From Sinosporangium siamense (GTDB lineage Bacteria; Actinomycetota; Actinomycetes; Streptosporangiales; Streptosporangiaceae), in NCBI RefSeq assembly GCF_016863435.1, contig NZ_BOOW01000031.1:144543-208542 (forward strand): 64,000 nucleotides of DNA, read 5' to 3'. Below, piece by piece: positions 8,110 through 17,312 of the stretch. Both the position numbers and the translations under genes were made by a program. Within the stretch, counting starts at the first letter, position 1, and every line of letters begins with the position of its first letter. The notes under the pieces were generated by a model. That model was not told where the DNA came from. It saw nothing but the letters and a program-made list of their open reading frames with translations, and searched no databases.

Positions 8110-9489
8110 TCAGGGATGCCACTGCTCGGCATGCCGAGCATGCGCATCGGTGACCCCGTTACGGAAGAACCGCTCGTAGTATTCGTTCTCCACGTGGTGT
8201 GTCTGAAGCCATATGCCAGGCACGTGAACGGCATCGGTGTGCGCGGGAAACCGCCCGTGCGTCGCGTGAATGTACACACATATATCACGCACGCAGTCGA
8301 TCACCTTGCGGTCGTACTCCTGCGCCTCGGCGAGATAGCGCCGCCCAAAATCACCCTTGTATATCCGATTGAAGAGCTGCGCGTCCCCGTAGATGCCTGA
8401 AGGCCCGAACTTCTCCCGCCCCACGGCCTCGACCGCCTCCTCCATAGAGGCATAGTTGGGCGGACAAGCAGCCTTGATGAGATGCTCCCCGTCCACCCGC
8501 AGCCCGACCGGATGCGATCGAACGCCGGCGAACCGAGGCAACGGCACCTGCCACCGCACGACATCCGGCAGCCTGAACCGCGGAGTGACAAAATCGAAGC
8601 CCAGCATCCGCCCATAGGTGGGCGAGAACTTCGGATCACCCAGCATGATCTGCGGATGAATGGTCGCGTGAATCCAGGCGCCAAGCCCCATGGCGTCGGC
8701 CACGAGCATCATGTTCTGCAAGAGCAGATCGGCCTCGATCTGAGTGCGCATCGGCCCCAGAACCCCAAGGGGCAACTTCAGGTCGCCGTTCAGAAATCCG
8801 CTCTTCACCCACCTCCGCACCCCCGCCGGCCGATAAAAATTGCGATCGTCGACGACAGTGGGCCGAGCCCCGTCCGGCTGAGTGAGCAGATACATCAACG
8901 CGTTGATGTATTGATGTGAAAGATCGACCACCGGCAGAAAGACCGTGGTCCCCGGCAGATTGGAAAGAAAACGATTGGAGTCCAGATAAGCAGGGAAGTC
9001 CCGCATCCCCTCGCCCACGTCGAGCCGCCGCCCGAGCACCCTGACCTTCGCCTCACGCGCCCGCGCGACGAGCGCATCGGCGTCGTCGAACGACAGCCCG
9101 GGAGCCGCCGGCGGCAACTTCCGCAGGTAGTAGGTCCCGCTGTCATTGATCATAAAGAAATGCGTGCTCTGCGCGTTGTCCGGGCTCCCCGCCGTCCGCC
9201 CCACCATGTTGAGATTCGGCTTGGCCATGATGGGCTTCCCATCCCGGGGATCCTCGAACGGCCGATCCGGCATCGTCAGCCCGGAACACCCGGTGAGCGC
9301 GATGAGCACCGCCTCCTCCAACTCAGAAAGCGGCGACCGCTCGTTCGGCGAGCGATAACTCATCGACCCCGCCGCCACCGACGACCCGCGGCTCACCCGA
9401 TGTGTCCGCCTCTTCCAAATCGTCTCGACCAGCGGCCGCACAAGCAGAGCCTCAAGCCCCCTCTGCCGAACCTCCGATTTCACGGTCAT
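8110..9489 (-). CDS. Nitroreductase-like flavoprotein
   Basis: A 459-residue protein with nitroreductase-fold features. RSPNERSPLSELEEAVLIAL resembles the FMN-binding, ligand-proximal start, and MLVADAMGLGAWIHA resembles the GLGA(C/W) FMN phosphate region. It is roughly twice the length of common nitroreductases and has a long C-terminal part (about residues 330-459) I do not recognise. It lies 17 bases after the haem-fusion gene and 113 bases before the protease/hydrolase gene, all on the minus strand, so one operon is likely. A redox role on a product of the haem enzyme is possible but inferred from context only. The start at 9489 follows GGGGGCTCTGTC. Confidence 0.6.
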   Translation of the reverse strand: MTVKSEVRQRGLEALLVRPLVETIWKRRTHRVSRGSSVAAGSMSYRSPNERSPLSELEEAVLIALTGCSGLTMPDRPFEDPRDGKPIMAKPNLNMVGRTAGSPDNAQSTHFFMINDSGTYYLRKLPPAAPGLSFDDADALVARAREAKVRVLGRRLDVGEGMRDFPAYLDSNRFLSNLPGTTVFLPVVDLSHQYINALMYLLTQPDGARPTVVDDRNFYRPAGVRRWVKSGFLNGDLKLPLGVLGPMRTQIEADLLLQNMMLVADAMGLGAWIHATIHPQIMLGDPKFSPTYGRMLGFDFVTPRFRLPDVVRWQVPLPRFAGVRSHPVGLRVDGEHLIKAACPPNYASMEEAVEAVGREKFGPSGIYGDAQLFNRIYKGDFGRRYLAEAQEYDRKVIDCVRDICVYIHATHGRFPAHTDAVHVPGIWLQTHHVENEYYERFFRNGVTDAHARHAEQWHP

Positions 9490-9506
9490 GACAGAGCCCC
9501 CATCCC

Positions 9507-12413
9507 TCAGCCCGCCGGCCGCTGCCCGTCAGGCATCATCGGAACCCACGGCGCGAACGCACTGGCCTTCCTAGGCAGCGATGCCGCCAGCTCCGGGCAA
9601 TGACGCAGGATGACGCTCTTCATCCCACTGCGATCGATCCAGTCGAGCCCCAACGGCGTATAGACCTCAGGCCGGAAGTCCACCGTCAGGAACCGGTCGC
9701 TCTGCAACCGCCGGCTGGCCATGAGAATGAATATCCGGAAAGCCGTGTCACTGAACCCGAACCCCGCAGGCGGGTTCTCCGCGAACAGCCCCACCATCGT
9801 GTCGATCTCGTCGACCGTGCGGTAAACATCCTTGAGCTGCGCCACGACGTCCGGATCAGACGACACGTCCTCGAACCGCCGGACCCGCGGCTTGTGCAAC
9901 CCGGCCCGGAAATCGTTGTACCTCGGCACACCCCGCCGACGCGTGCGCACGAGGTCGACGACCGACAGGTCGATCAACTCCCCGTCCCGCTCGAACTCGA
10001 GCAGCGCCTGCGGATAGTTGTGCAACGTGATGGCCCCCGGATGCGCGATCCCCAGCGAGTAGAGCGCATTCGCCAGCCCCACCCGCCGCGCGACCTCCTC
10101 GGTGGCCATTCCCTGCACCTCACGGAACCCGTAGGACCCGAGCAGATGCCCCGTCCGGTGATCCGCGATCTCATAGTCATCGGGAATCAGCGGGTGCATC
10201 CGATAGACCGTCACGAAATCCTCGGTCAACGAGTACGGCGCCCCATGGTGATCCGGCACCGTCTCCGTAATCCCGGTGAGCGCGTGTTCGTCCACCAGCC
10301 ACAACCCCAGCTGCGTCAGCCAGTTCTGCGGAGGCCCCTCCCAGTTGGCCCGCAACGAAAGGTCGATGAGCTCGGTACGGAGAATCGCCGGTGTCCACTC
10401 AACCGTGTGAATCTTGGCGATCAGCGCGGACACCACGAGCCGGGCCGTGTGATAGACAGCCTCCTCGTCCATATGCCGATACTCACTCCGCAGCGCCTCA
10501 CACACCGCGTTGTGCTCACGCGCGAAGAGCGTGTGCATCACACTCAGCCCCAGCCACCAGTTGTCCCGGAACCCCGTGAGCGGCACCCCGTCCGCCCCCG
10601 CAGGCAGATGCCCGCCGGGCAAGCGCAACTGTGCCCCGTCCCGCAAAGACAACGCGACCGAAGCGTCCCCGCCGTAGACCTCGGACCCGTCCCACCAGTG
10701 CGACGCCGTATTCGCGAACAGGACCGGCGGCTCCGCACCCTCGGCCGGCCACATTCCTTCGTTGTCGGCGAACCGCATAACCCGCTCAGGCGCCCCTCCA
10801 GGCGTGTTCCGCCAGGTCATCCCCCGAGGCAGAGGCACTTCGACGTCCTGCAGCCCGGCCGGGAAGCGCCGGTGGTTCACCCAGTCGTGCACCTGGAACT
10901 GAATCCACCCCGCCGCCAGCACGTTAAGCGAGGTAGCGGGAATGAAGGCGTCCCGATGCAACAACCGCCGGCTGACCAGCACCGGATTGGGCACATCAAA
11001 CAGATCGGGCCGATAGTCAGGCGCGAGATTCCGCCCGAACGCCGCCCCGACGGCCCCCATACGCGGCGCCGACAGGTCGTTCCACGTCCCGTCATAACTC
11101 CGCCGCGTCCGCAGATCCGCATCGACCACCGGCGACACCCGATGCGCCTGAGGCGGAGCCTCATGCACCTCGGTGTCGATCAGATTCCGCCGCCGCAGCA
11201 CCTGCCGAAAAGCCTCGAGATTGAGCAGCCCAAGCCCCCGCGGCAGCCGATGCCACGGAACAACCCGATCGACCACCCGGAAGAGGCCGTCCAGGAACCG
11301 GCCGACCACCGCGTTGCGCCGAGGCACAGGAGTGACGAACCGATACCCCCGCCGATGCGCGCTCCCCGCCTCATAGGCGGCCCTCCGCGCCCGATTCAGA
11401 TTGCCCAGCGGCCGGAACTCCTCGGTGGTGTTCCACGGATCGAAGGCCATCTCATCGACCAGGAGCTCGACGGCACGCGCGTCCGCCGTATCCAGGTCCT
11501 GCCGGGGAATGGTCAGAGTCGCCACCACAACCGGAGGAGAATCCGACTCCCGCCAAACAGCGGCCCCGTTCTCAATAGCAGTGCGCGCCCCGTCCACATA
11601 CCGCTGCACACACAGCTCGAACACGACATCCGTCCGAACCAGCCGAGTGGCCAGCTCATGCCGTAGATAATCCGCGTCGGTCCGAGAAGGCGCCGGAGCC
11701 CCCAGAACCCCAGGCGCAGGCCGAAGCCGATAACGCACCGGCCCCGCGTCCCCCCAGAGAATCGCCCCCCGGCTCCAGTAACGCTCAAGCGCGAGACTGC
11801 CGACCCTCCGCCGAGTCCCCGCACGCACGTTACGCCGCATCCGCCGAGCCTGCCGCGCCCCCACCACCAGGGGCAGCCGCACAAACAAGGCGAACGCCTT
11901 ACGCAACCGAGTATTCGCCCCCGCCATAACCTTGGCGAACTGCACAAACTCCCAAGCGTTGCGCGCATGAGAGACCGGATAATTAGTCATGAGCAGGTCA
12001 TGAGCCTCGGTAGGCCCCACCCGCACCCGAAGAGCCGCCCCCCGCAGATCAGGCTCAAAGTCCGCCTGCCGAACCCCACTGGCATTGGACAACCGCACAG
12101 TCACCGGATAAGCAGCCCCAGGCCGCGCGAACCCCACCTGCAGATCCTCAGGAAGATCCCGCCGAAATCTCAACGTGGCATTCTCCACCCCAAGAATCCC
12201 CTTGGCATGGAAAGCCCGCTCCACATCGGCGGCCTTGGCCCGCTTCTTAACCTTGAGCTGCACCAACATCAGCTCGCGGGCAAGCCTCTCAAAGATCACC
12301 CGCTCAACCTGGGGCGACCCCCCAACAAACCGCTCGTACGGCCCACCCGCCGCAACCTCCCTCTCCCCAACAGGAGGAGCCACAGCGGAACGCGACTGCT
12401 TGGTCTCGTACAT
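9507..12413 (-). CDS. Catalase-related domain fused to alpha-dioxygenase/COX-like haem peroxidase
   Basis: A 968-residue double haem protein. Residues about 35-360 are a catalase-related domain with distal His69 (ERAFHAKGIL), Asn144 (LMTNYPVSHAR) and proximal Arg343-x3-Tyr347 (RARRAAYEAGSAHR). Residues about 420-960 are an animal-haem-peroxidase domain of the alpha-dioxygenase/cyclooxygenase type. It has distal His509 in IQFQVHDWVNH, FAREHNAVCEAL, and the catalytic Tyr737 and proximal His740 in FVTVYRMHPLIPDDY. In known lipid enzymes the second type makes a fatty-acid hydroperoxide, and catalase-related domains turn hydroperoxides into allene oxides or similar products. This fusion therefore suggests a one-chain oxylipin synthase (inference). 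The ATG at 12413 is chosen for its TAGGAG site 7 bases upstream. It leads an operon with the nitroreductase-like gene and the protease/hydrolase fusion. Confidence 0.8.
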   Translation of the reverse strand: MYETKQSRSAVAPPVGEREVAAGGPYERFVGGSPQVERVIFERLARELMLVQLKVKKRAKAADVERAFHAKGILGVENATLRFRRDLPEDLQVGFARPGAAYPVTVRLSNASGVRQADFEPDLRGAALRVRVGPTEAHDLLMTNYPVSHARNAWEFVQFAKVMAGANTRLRKAFALFVRLPLVVGARQARRMRRNVRAGTRRRVGSLALERYWSRGAILWGDAGPVRYRLRPAPGVLGAPAPSRTDADYLRHELATRLVRTDVVFELCVQRYVDGARTAIENGAAVWRESDSPPVVVATLTIPRQDLDTADARAVELLVDEMAFDPWNTTEEFRPLGNLNRARRAAYEAGSAHRRGYRFVTPVPRRNAVVGRFLDGLFRVVDRVVPWHRLPRGLGLLNLEAFRQVLRRRNLIDTEVHEAPPQAHRVSPVVDADLRTRRSYDGTWNDLSAPRMGAVGAAFGRNLAPDYRPDLFDVPNPVLVSRRLLHRDAFIPATSLNVLAAGWIQFQVHDWVNHRRFPAGLQDVEVPLPRGMTWRNTPGGAPERVMRFADNEGMWPAEGAEPPVLFANTASHWWDGSEVYGGDASVALSLRDGAQLRLPGGHLPAGADGVPLTGFRDNWWLGLSVMHTLFAREHNAVCEALRSEYRHMDEEAVYHTARLVVSALIAKIHTVEWTPAILRTELIDLSLRANWEGPPQNWLTQLGLWLVDEHALTGITETVPDHHGAPYSLTEDFVTVYRMHPLIPDDYEIADHRTGHLLGSYGFREVQGMATEEVARRVGLANALYSLGIAHPGAITLHNYPQALLEFERDGELIDLSVVDLVRTRRRGVPRYNDFRAGLHKPRVRRFEDVSSDPDVVAQLKDVYRTVDEIDTMVGLFAENPPAGFGFSDTAFRIFILMASRRLQSDRFLTVDFRPEVYTPLGLDWIDRSGMKSVILRHCPELAASLPRKASAFAPWVPMMPDGQRPAG

Positions 12414-12950
12414 TCGGAGTCTCCTAACCGGAATCCACCCCAAAGCTCAGCAGACCAGGGGCCCGGCGACAGGAATCCCTTCCCGCAATTCCACAGAACA
12501 AGAATTGCTCTCTGTGGGAGCACTGAAAACAACAGCGAAGCAGAGAAGAAGGAATAGCGTGCTAATCCCGCAAGCACCGTTATCCCACCATCACATCTTC
12601 CACGAAAGGACAACCTAATCCGACAATAACCAGCCAAGCCCCCGAAAGATTATCCTTGACCCCCCATAAACCTCAACCAACCTCTTTACCAACCCCGGGT
12701 AGCACCCCCACCCAAACAGCCCTATGCACCCCGAATCTCACCCACCCCCAACCACACCCACAAACGAAACCACCCGCAACACACACTGCAAACCATCAAC
12801 CCCCGCCACACCCACCCCACCTCCCGAGAACGCCCAAGCACCACCCCCCAGAACCCGTAAAGCCACAACCCACCCCCCCAGTTGAAGCCGCACACACGAA
12901 CCCCACGCGACGCCGTACCCCCACCCCACGCACCGACGTACCATGATCTG
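12414..12950. other. Intergenic, strongly strand-asymmetric (A/C-rich plus strand)
   Basis: No gene is supported. From about 12,650 to 12,945 the plus strand is very poor in G and T, made of CCAACC, CACCC and ACAACC-like runs. Frames through it yield only Pro/Thr/His-rich low-complexity peptides. It separates two divergently transcribed genes and must hold their promoters, but I can assign no boxes. Confidence 0.55.
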
Positions 12951-14165
12951 ATGGCTCTCTCCGATCTCCACCGAGACATGGTGCTGTCCGCCATCGAGGA
13001 GTTCGACCACCTGGGCCGAGAAGCCTTCTTAGACCTGTACGGCTACCAGAGAGCACGCGACTACTTCATCGAGCACGACGGCCGCAGATACGACTCCAAA
13101 GCGATCGCCGGCGTCGCCCACCGCCACGTCGACGGCTCCCCACTCCGCGCCTCGGACTTCTCCGGCGGCGCCGCCACGGTGGCCCGCCACCTACGCAACC
13201 TGGGCTTCACCGTAACCGGCCCCGGAAACACCCCACCCGAAAGCCCAGTGGAGTCCCTCCTCAGCAAAATCACGACGCTGAGAACCGCGACATCTCCCAA
13301 AACCAAACACCCCAAACGACACCAGCCGTTGACGTTACTCTGGGCACTGGGCCGCGCCGCGAATGGCGAACCCAGGCTGGCACCCTGGGATTTCACCCGC
13401 ACAGAGATCGGCCGCCTCATCACGGACTTCGGCCTTGTCGACGACCGCCCCAACCCCGAATTCCCCATCCTGAGGCTCACCCACGTCGGCCTTTGGGAGT
13501 TGCCCGGCCACCCCAACCCTCCCTCAGCCGGCGGCAGCGATCCCCAGATATGGATGCGCCGCCATCAACCGAAATCCGGGCCCCAAGCCTGGTTCTACAA
13601 CCTGGTAGCCCACGACGAGCCAACCCGCTCCCACGCCACCGCGATCCTGCTCAGCAAGTACTTCCACGACACCGACCAGGAAGCCCTTCTATCTCGCGTC
13701 GGCCTCATCCGCGCAGAACCAACTCCAACCCCACCCCCCAGCACAACCCCAGCCCGATACCCGACAACAACAAATCGCATCATCCGCGACACCGCACTCG
13801 CACAGTGGATCAAATCCCTGCACGGCCATCACTGCCAGATCTGCGGCCTCCAATTAACCCTCCCAACCGGCCCCTACGCCGAGGGCGCCCACATCCGCCC
13901 GCTAGGCCACCCCCACAACGGCCCCGACGAAATCGCCAACCTCCTCTGCCTCTGCCCCAACCACCACACCCTCTTCGAAGCACGGCGCAATCGTCATCGA
14001 GGACGACCTGACCCTCTTCGACCGAGTAGCAGGGGAGACACGCGGACACCTTCGCACCCTCCCCGGACACGTGATCGACCAACGCCACCTCGCCTACCAC
14101 CGAGCCATCTCGGAAATCGGCTGAGCGCGTCTAGGGCCAGTCGGTACAGCAAGTCGGGGAACTGA
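12951..14165 (+). CDS. ScoMcrA-like HNH endonuclease with sulfur-binding domain (frameshifted tail)
   Basis: Residues 1-85 match the N-terminal head of ScoMcrA-type enzymes (ARDYFIEHDGRRYDSKAIAG). Residues about 120-250 resemble the DNA phosphorothioate-binding SBD (LLWALGRAANGEPRLAPWDF, FPILRLTHVGLWELPG). Residues about 290-343 are an HNH nuclease: CQIC, His314 in EGAHIRP, Asn330 in DEIANLLCLC, and NHHTLFE. No SRA domain is present, unlike ScoMcrA itself. After NHHTLFE the frame is wrong. Another frame from about 13,977 continues as KHGAIVIEDDLTLFDRVAGE and ends HRAISEIG at 14,124, which is the expected family tail. So a one-base gain or two-base loss replaced the last 49 residues. The HNH residues are intact, so activity may or may not survive. 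The start ATG at 12951 is taken from family alignment by eye. Confidence 0.7.
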   Translation: MALSDLHRDMVLSAIEEFDHLGREAFLDLYGYQRARDYFIEHDGRRYDSKAIAGVAHRHVDGSPLRASDFSGGAATVARHLRNLGFTVTGPGNTPPESPVESLLSKITTLRTATSPKTKHPKRHQPLTLLWALGRAANGEPRLAPWDFTRTEIGRLITDFGLVDDRPNPEFPILRLTHVGLWELPGHPNPPSAGGSDPQIWMRRHQPKSGPQAWFYNLVAHDEPTRSHATAILLSKYFHDTDQEALLSRVGLIRAEPTPTPPPSTTPARYPTTTNRIIRDTALAQWIKSLHGHHCQICGLQLTLPTGPYAEGAHIRPLGHPHNGPDEIANLLCLCPNHHTLFEARRNRHRGRPDPLRPSSRGDTRTPSHPPRTRDRPTPPRLPPSHLGNRLSASRASRYSKSGN

Positions 14166-14650
14166 ACTCAGGATGGGGCGATTGAGGATCAGGGAAGAAG
14201 GCTTTCGCCACATCGGTGCCGGTGCCGGTGCCGGTGCCGGTGGCGACGACAAGGTTTCACCCAGCCGTTGCCCTCGGCAGCGCCGGCCCCTTGGTGTATG
14301 CAGGGCCGGCACCCGCAGGAGCTCACAGGTCCAGCACCTTCTGGTGCCGGAGCATGGCGCGCGTCCTGTAGGGCCGCGCCGCATCAAGTAGCGGGCTTCG
14401 GTCGACGTTCGGCTGACCGTGATCCCCGCTGCCAGTGCCTTGGCAATCCTCGGGTTCCTTACGGCCAGGAGCGATCGCAGGTACCGCCGGGACGCGTCGG
14501 TGGTGAGAGCACTGGTCTTAGGCGGGTTCAACGGGCATCTCTATCGAAGGGGGAGCGGCCGTTGACGTCGGCTCGTCGTGGCCGGAGAGGCGTCCTCGGC
14601 CTGCTCACCCCTCCGATCTACCTGCACACGGCAGTCGTCAGGCGACGGCC
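14125..14650. other. Intergenic, hexanucleotide repeat inside
   Basis: No gene is recognised. Open frames exist on both strands but resemble no family. The only structure seen is a GGTGCC tandem repeat at 14215-14238. Some of this overlaps the frameshifted end of the HNH reading frame. Confidence 0.4.
14215..14238. repeat. GGTGCC x 4 microsatellite
   Basis: Four perfect head-to-tail copies of GGTGCC, followed by a degenerate fifth copy GGTGGC. Slippage-prone; no gene is disrupted by it. Confidence 0.8.
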
Positions 14651-16294
14651 CTACAGCGGCCACGCAGAAGGTAGGTACGGCAAGCGGGTGGAGCGGGCGA
14701 TGGCGTCGGCCGATGACGGAGCCGGGCAGAAGCGGTCTCGCCTGGGCAGTGCCCCGGTGGCCAGGAAGGAGTTCATCGTCTCGTCGGCGCAGCTGCCCAG
14801 GCCGAAGACGCCGTGGCCTCCCTGGTCGACTGTGACCATGACGGCCCGCTGTCCTAGCGCGGCACGCAGGCCGCGTGCGCCCGCCAGGGGCGTGATCGGG
14901 TCGCGGGTGTTCTGCAGGATCAGCACGTTGCGCGGGCCCTGATCGGTAACCTTCACCGGCGGCTCCACGGGCCGGGTGGGCCACGCCGCGCACGGCCAGA
15001 TGTTCGACGGCATGCCCGCTGTGACCGGCCACGCCCGCCGGTCGGCCGCGACCTGCCGGGCGTGCAACGCGACGCTGCGTGGCCAGGCGACGTCGCCGCA
15101 GATCACCGCGTAGAGCGCGGCGACGTGGTTGTCCGCCGGTGTCTGCGCCGTTCCGGCGCCCCTGTGACCGCCGGCCCTACCGGCAGGGCCCAGCCGGTCC
15201 AGCCGCGCCAGGATGGCGGTGTCCACGGTGGATCCTGAGATGGCGGCAGTGAGCTCCCGCCACAACTCGGCCATGAGGGGGAAGCGGGCGTCGAAGCTCA
15301 GCCCTCTTCGGGTGGTCTCGCGCAGCGTGTTGCCGTCGAACATGAGGCCGCCGGGGATCGGCAAGGGCTGCCGGTCAAGGGCCGCGACCAGGCGGTCGTA
15401 GCTGCGCCGTACCTCGTCCGGTGTCGTACCGAGGTGGTAGACGGCGTCCCGTTCGGCCGCGAAGGCGAGGAGGTCGGGCAGACGCACCGCGACCGCCTTG
15501 CTCGCGGACCGCAAATGACCCCGCCACACCAGACCAGGGTCGACGGCGCTGTCCAGCACGATCCGATCGGTGCGTCCCGGGAACATCGAGACGTAGACGG
15601 CTCCCAGATAGGTGCCGTAGGAGCCGCCGATGTAGGACAGTCTCGGTTCACCGAGTGCGGCTCGGATGCGGTCCATGTCCCGGGCCGTGTTGGCCGTGGT
15701 GACGAACGGGAGCAGATCGCCAGAGTGCTTGGCGCATGCGGCTGCGGTGTTCCGTGCGAAGGCGACATTGCGCTCGATGCCGCCGTCCGGCGCCGGATAG
15801 GGCAGCACCAGTGAATTGTCCCGCGCGAGGTCGAGCCCGCAGGTGACCGGGGTGCTGCGGCCGACCCCTCGCGGGTCGAAGCCGATCAGGTCATACCGAT
15901 CCAGGACCTCGCGCGGCAGCCCGACCGCCAGCACGCTGGGCAGGTCCAGGCCGCTAACGCCTGGGCCGCCCGGGTTGGACAGCAGGATCCCGCGACGCGA
16001 CCCCGGCTGTGCCGTACCGATCCGGGAGATCGCGATCTCGATGCTCCGCCCACGCGGGGCGCGGTAGTCCAGCGGCACCTGCAAAGTCGCGCACTGCTGG
16101 CGCGGGTCGCGCGGGATGCCGGATTCCACTGGCGGGCACTCGCCCCAGATCGGAGCCGCTCCCGTGGCTTCGGCCACCGACGGCTCCGGGGTGCCGATCC
16201 TGGCCTCGGCCTGTGTGGTCGGACCTGCCGCCACGGTGGCCACTGTCGCCGCGGCGATGAACAATGTCAGGCTTGATCGGAGACTTAATCGCAT
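14651..16294 (-). CDS. Secreted tripeptidyl aminopeptidase-type alpha/beta hydrolase
   Basis: A 547-residue member of the SlpD/Tap-like peptidase family. Residues 1-31 are a signal peptide (basic start, then LTLFIAAATVATVAAG). The hydrolase core shows the oxyanion loop LLSNPGGPGVSG, YDLIGFDPRGVGRS, nucleophile Ser in IGGSYGTYLGAV, Asp in LQNTRDPITPLAGA and His in DQGGHGVFG. The C-terminal Tap-like segment carries Cys residues typical of exported forms. It should cleave tripeptides or small peptides from N-termini outside the cell. The start at 16294 gives a well-formed signal peptide. It is monocistronic as far as I can see. Confidence 0.85.
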   Translation of the reverse strand: MRLSLRSSLTLFIAAATVATVAAGPTTQAEARIGTPEPSVAEATGAAPIWGECPPVESGIPRDPRQQCATLQVPLDYRAPRGRSIEIAISRIGTAQPGSRRGILLSNPGGPGVSGLDLPSVLAVGLPREVLDRYDLIGFDPRGVGRSTPVTCGLDLARDNSLVLPYPAPDGGIERNVAFARNTAAACAKHSGDLLPFVTTANTARDMDRIRAALGEPRLSYIGGSYGTYLGAVYVSMFPGRTDRIVLDSAVDPGLVWRGHLRSASKAVAVRLPDLLAFAAERDAVYHLGTTPDEVRRSYDRLVAALDRQPLPIPGGLMFDGNTLRETTRRGLSFDARFPLMAELWRELTAAISGSTVDTAILARLDRLGPAGRAGGHRGAGTAQTPADNHVAALYAVICGDVAWPRSVALHARQVAADRRAWPVTAGMPSNIWPCAAWPTRPVEPPVKVTDQGPRNVLILQNTRDPITPLAGARGLRAALGQRAVMVTVDQGGHGVFGLGSCADETMNSFLATGALPRRDRFCPAPSSADAIARSTRLPYLPSAWPL

Positions 16295-16934
16295 TGAAAC
16301 CTCATTTCGAAAGAAACAGATGACTGTGAAATTGGCGCTGCCGGGTACGCGAGGCCCATTGATTAATCACGCAGAGAGACAGGAGCCGTAGTTCGCGGTG
16401 GGAGTCGACCAGGGGGACGCCGCCCGTGATGCTTTTCATCGAACGATCCGGAGCCCCGCCTTAATGGGAGTTTCGATCGGTCCCAGGGGAATTCCCGTGC
16501 GCCTGGCGGCTGGTGGGGAAGAGGTCCAATACCGTTCAATCGACCCTCGCCACCTGTGATTCGACCGCTCTGAGCAGGTCACGGGGCTTGATCGACAACG
16601 GAACGGTGGCGTCAGCAGGGCGACGCGGGCGGAGGTGCCGCCTTCCACCGTTCCGGCCCCGAACTCCTATGGCTACGTCGAGCCACCGCCCGGGTGAATC
16701 GATTCGGTCCAGGCGCCCGCGCCTTTCACGAGCCGGTTCCCTCTCCGGCAACCGGAATGGGCGGCCGCCAACCGGCTGCTGATGATTTCCTTGACCCACA
16801 CCGAGATCGAGACCACCGCGGAGCTGGTGCGGGATTTCCGGAGCAGCCGATGCGGCGGCTCGGACGCCGCCTGACCGGCCGCTACGCCGGCGTCGTGCGC
16901 CCGGCGGCGGGACGACCCCGCGGCCGGGTCGCGG
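16295..16934. other. No intact gene; possible C-terminal remnant
   Basis: One plus-strand frame at about 16,735-16,876 reads PEWAAANRLLMISLTHTEIE then TTAELVRDFR before a stop, which looks like the end of a real protein. Nothing coherent precedes it in any frame, and I cannot name the family with confidence. The rest shows no genes. Confidence 0.3.
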
Positions 16935-17312
16935 TCATGACGAGGCCGGTGCCGCCGCGCCGGGCGTTAGAGCCGCCTGGACGATGCGGATCGCCTCGGC
17001 GGCGTCGATGCCGACGCTCGCGATCACGGCCGCGTAGTCGGCGGCGGCCCGGCGGGCGCGCTCCCGGCCCTCCTCGCCTGCGGCCGACACGAACGAGCCC
17101 GCCCGCCCGCGCGTCTCGATCAGCCCCGCCTCCTCCAGCTCCCGGTAGGCCCGGCCGACCGTGTTGACGGCCAGGCCGAGGTCGGCCGCGAGGTGGCGGA
17201 TGGTCGGCAGCCGGGCGCCCACGGCCAGCGTGTGATCCTGGATCTGCCGGGCGAGCTGGGCCCGCAGCTGCTCGAACGGTGGCACCGGCGAGGCGGCGTC
17301 GATGACGATCAT
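16935..17312 (-). CDS. GntR family regulator, YtrA-like short form
   Basis: A 125-residue repressor. The N-terminal winged helix is clear: PPFEQLRAQLARQIQ, GARLPTIRHLAADLGL (recognition helix) and TVGRAYRELEEAGLIETRG. The effector domain is short and helical (about 45 residues), as in YtrA-type regulators of membrane or transport operons. The start ATG overlaps the stop of the upstream membrane-protein gene by four bases (ATGA), so the two are translationally coupled. A 48-bp palindrome just upstream of the membrane-protein gene is the likely operator, making the pair autoregulated. Confidence 0.85.
   Translation of the reverse strand: MIVIDAASPVPPFEQLRAQLARQIQDHTLAVGARLPTIRHLAADLGLAVNTVGRAYRELEEAGLIETRGRAGSFVSAAGEEGRERARRAAADYAAVIASVGIDAAEAIRIVQAALTPGAAAPASS

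Noticed and set aside
9600..11666. 688-codon plus-strand open frame opposite the haem fusion gene
   Set aside because: Antisense shadow; no recognisable domain and the sense strand has two complete haem sites.
14094..14531. 145-codon minus-strand ORF near the HNH gene
   Set aside because: Contains the GGTGCC microsatellite translated as Ala-Pro repeats; no recognisable domain, and it overlaps the native tail frame of the HNH gene.
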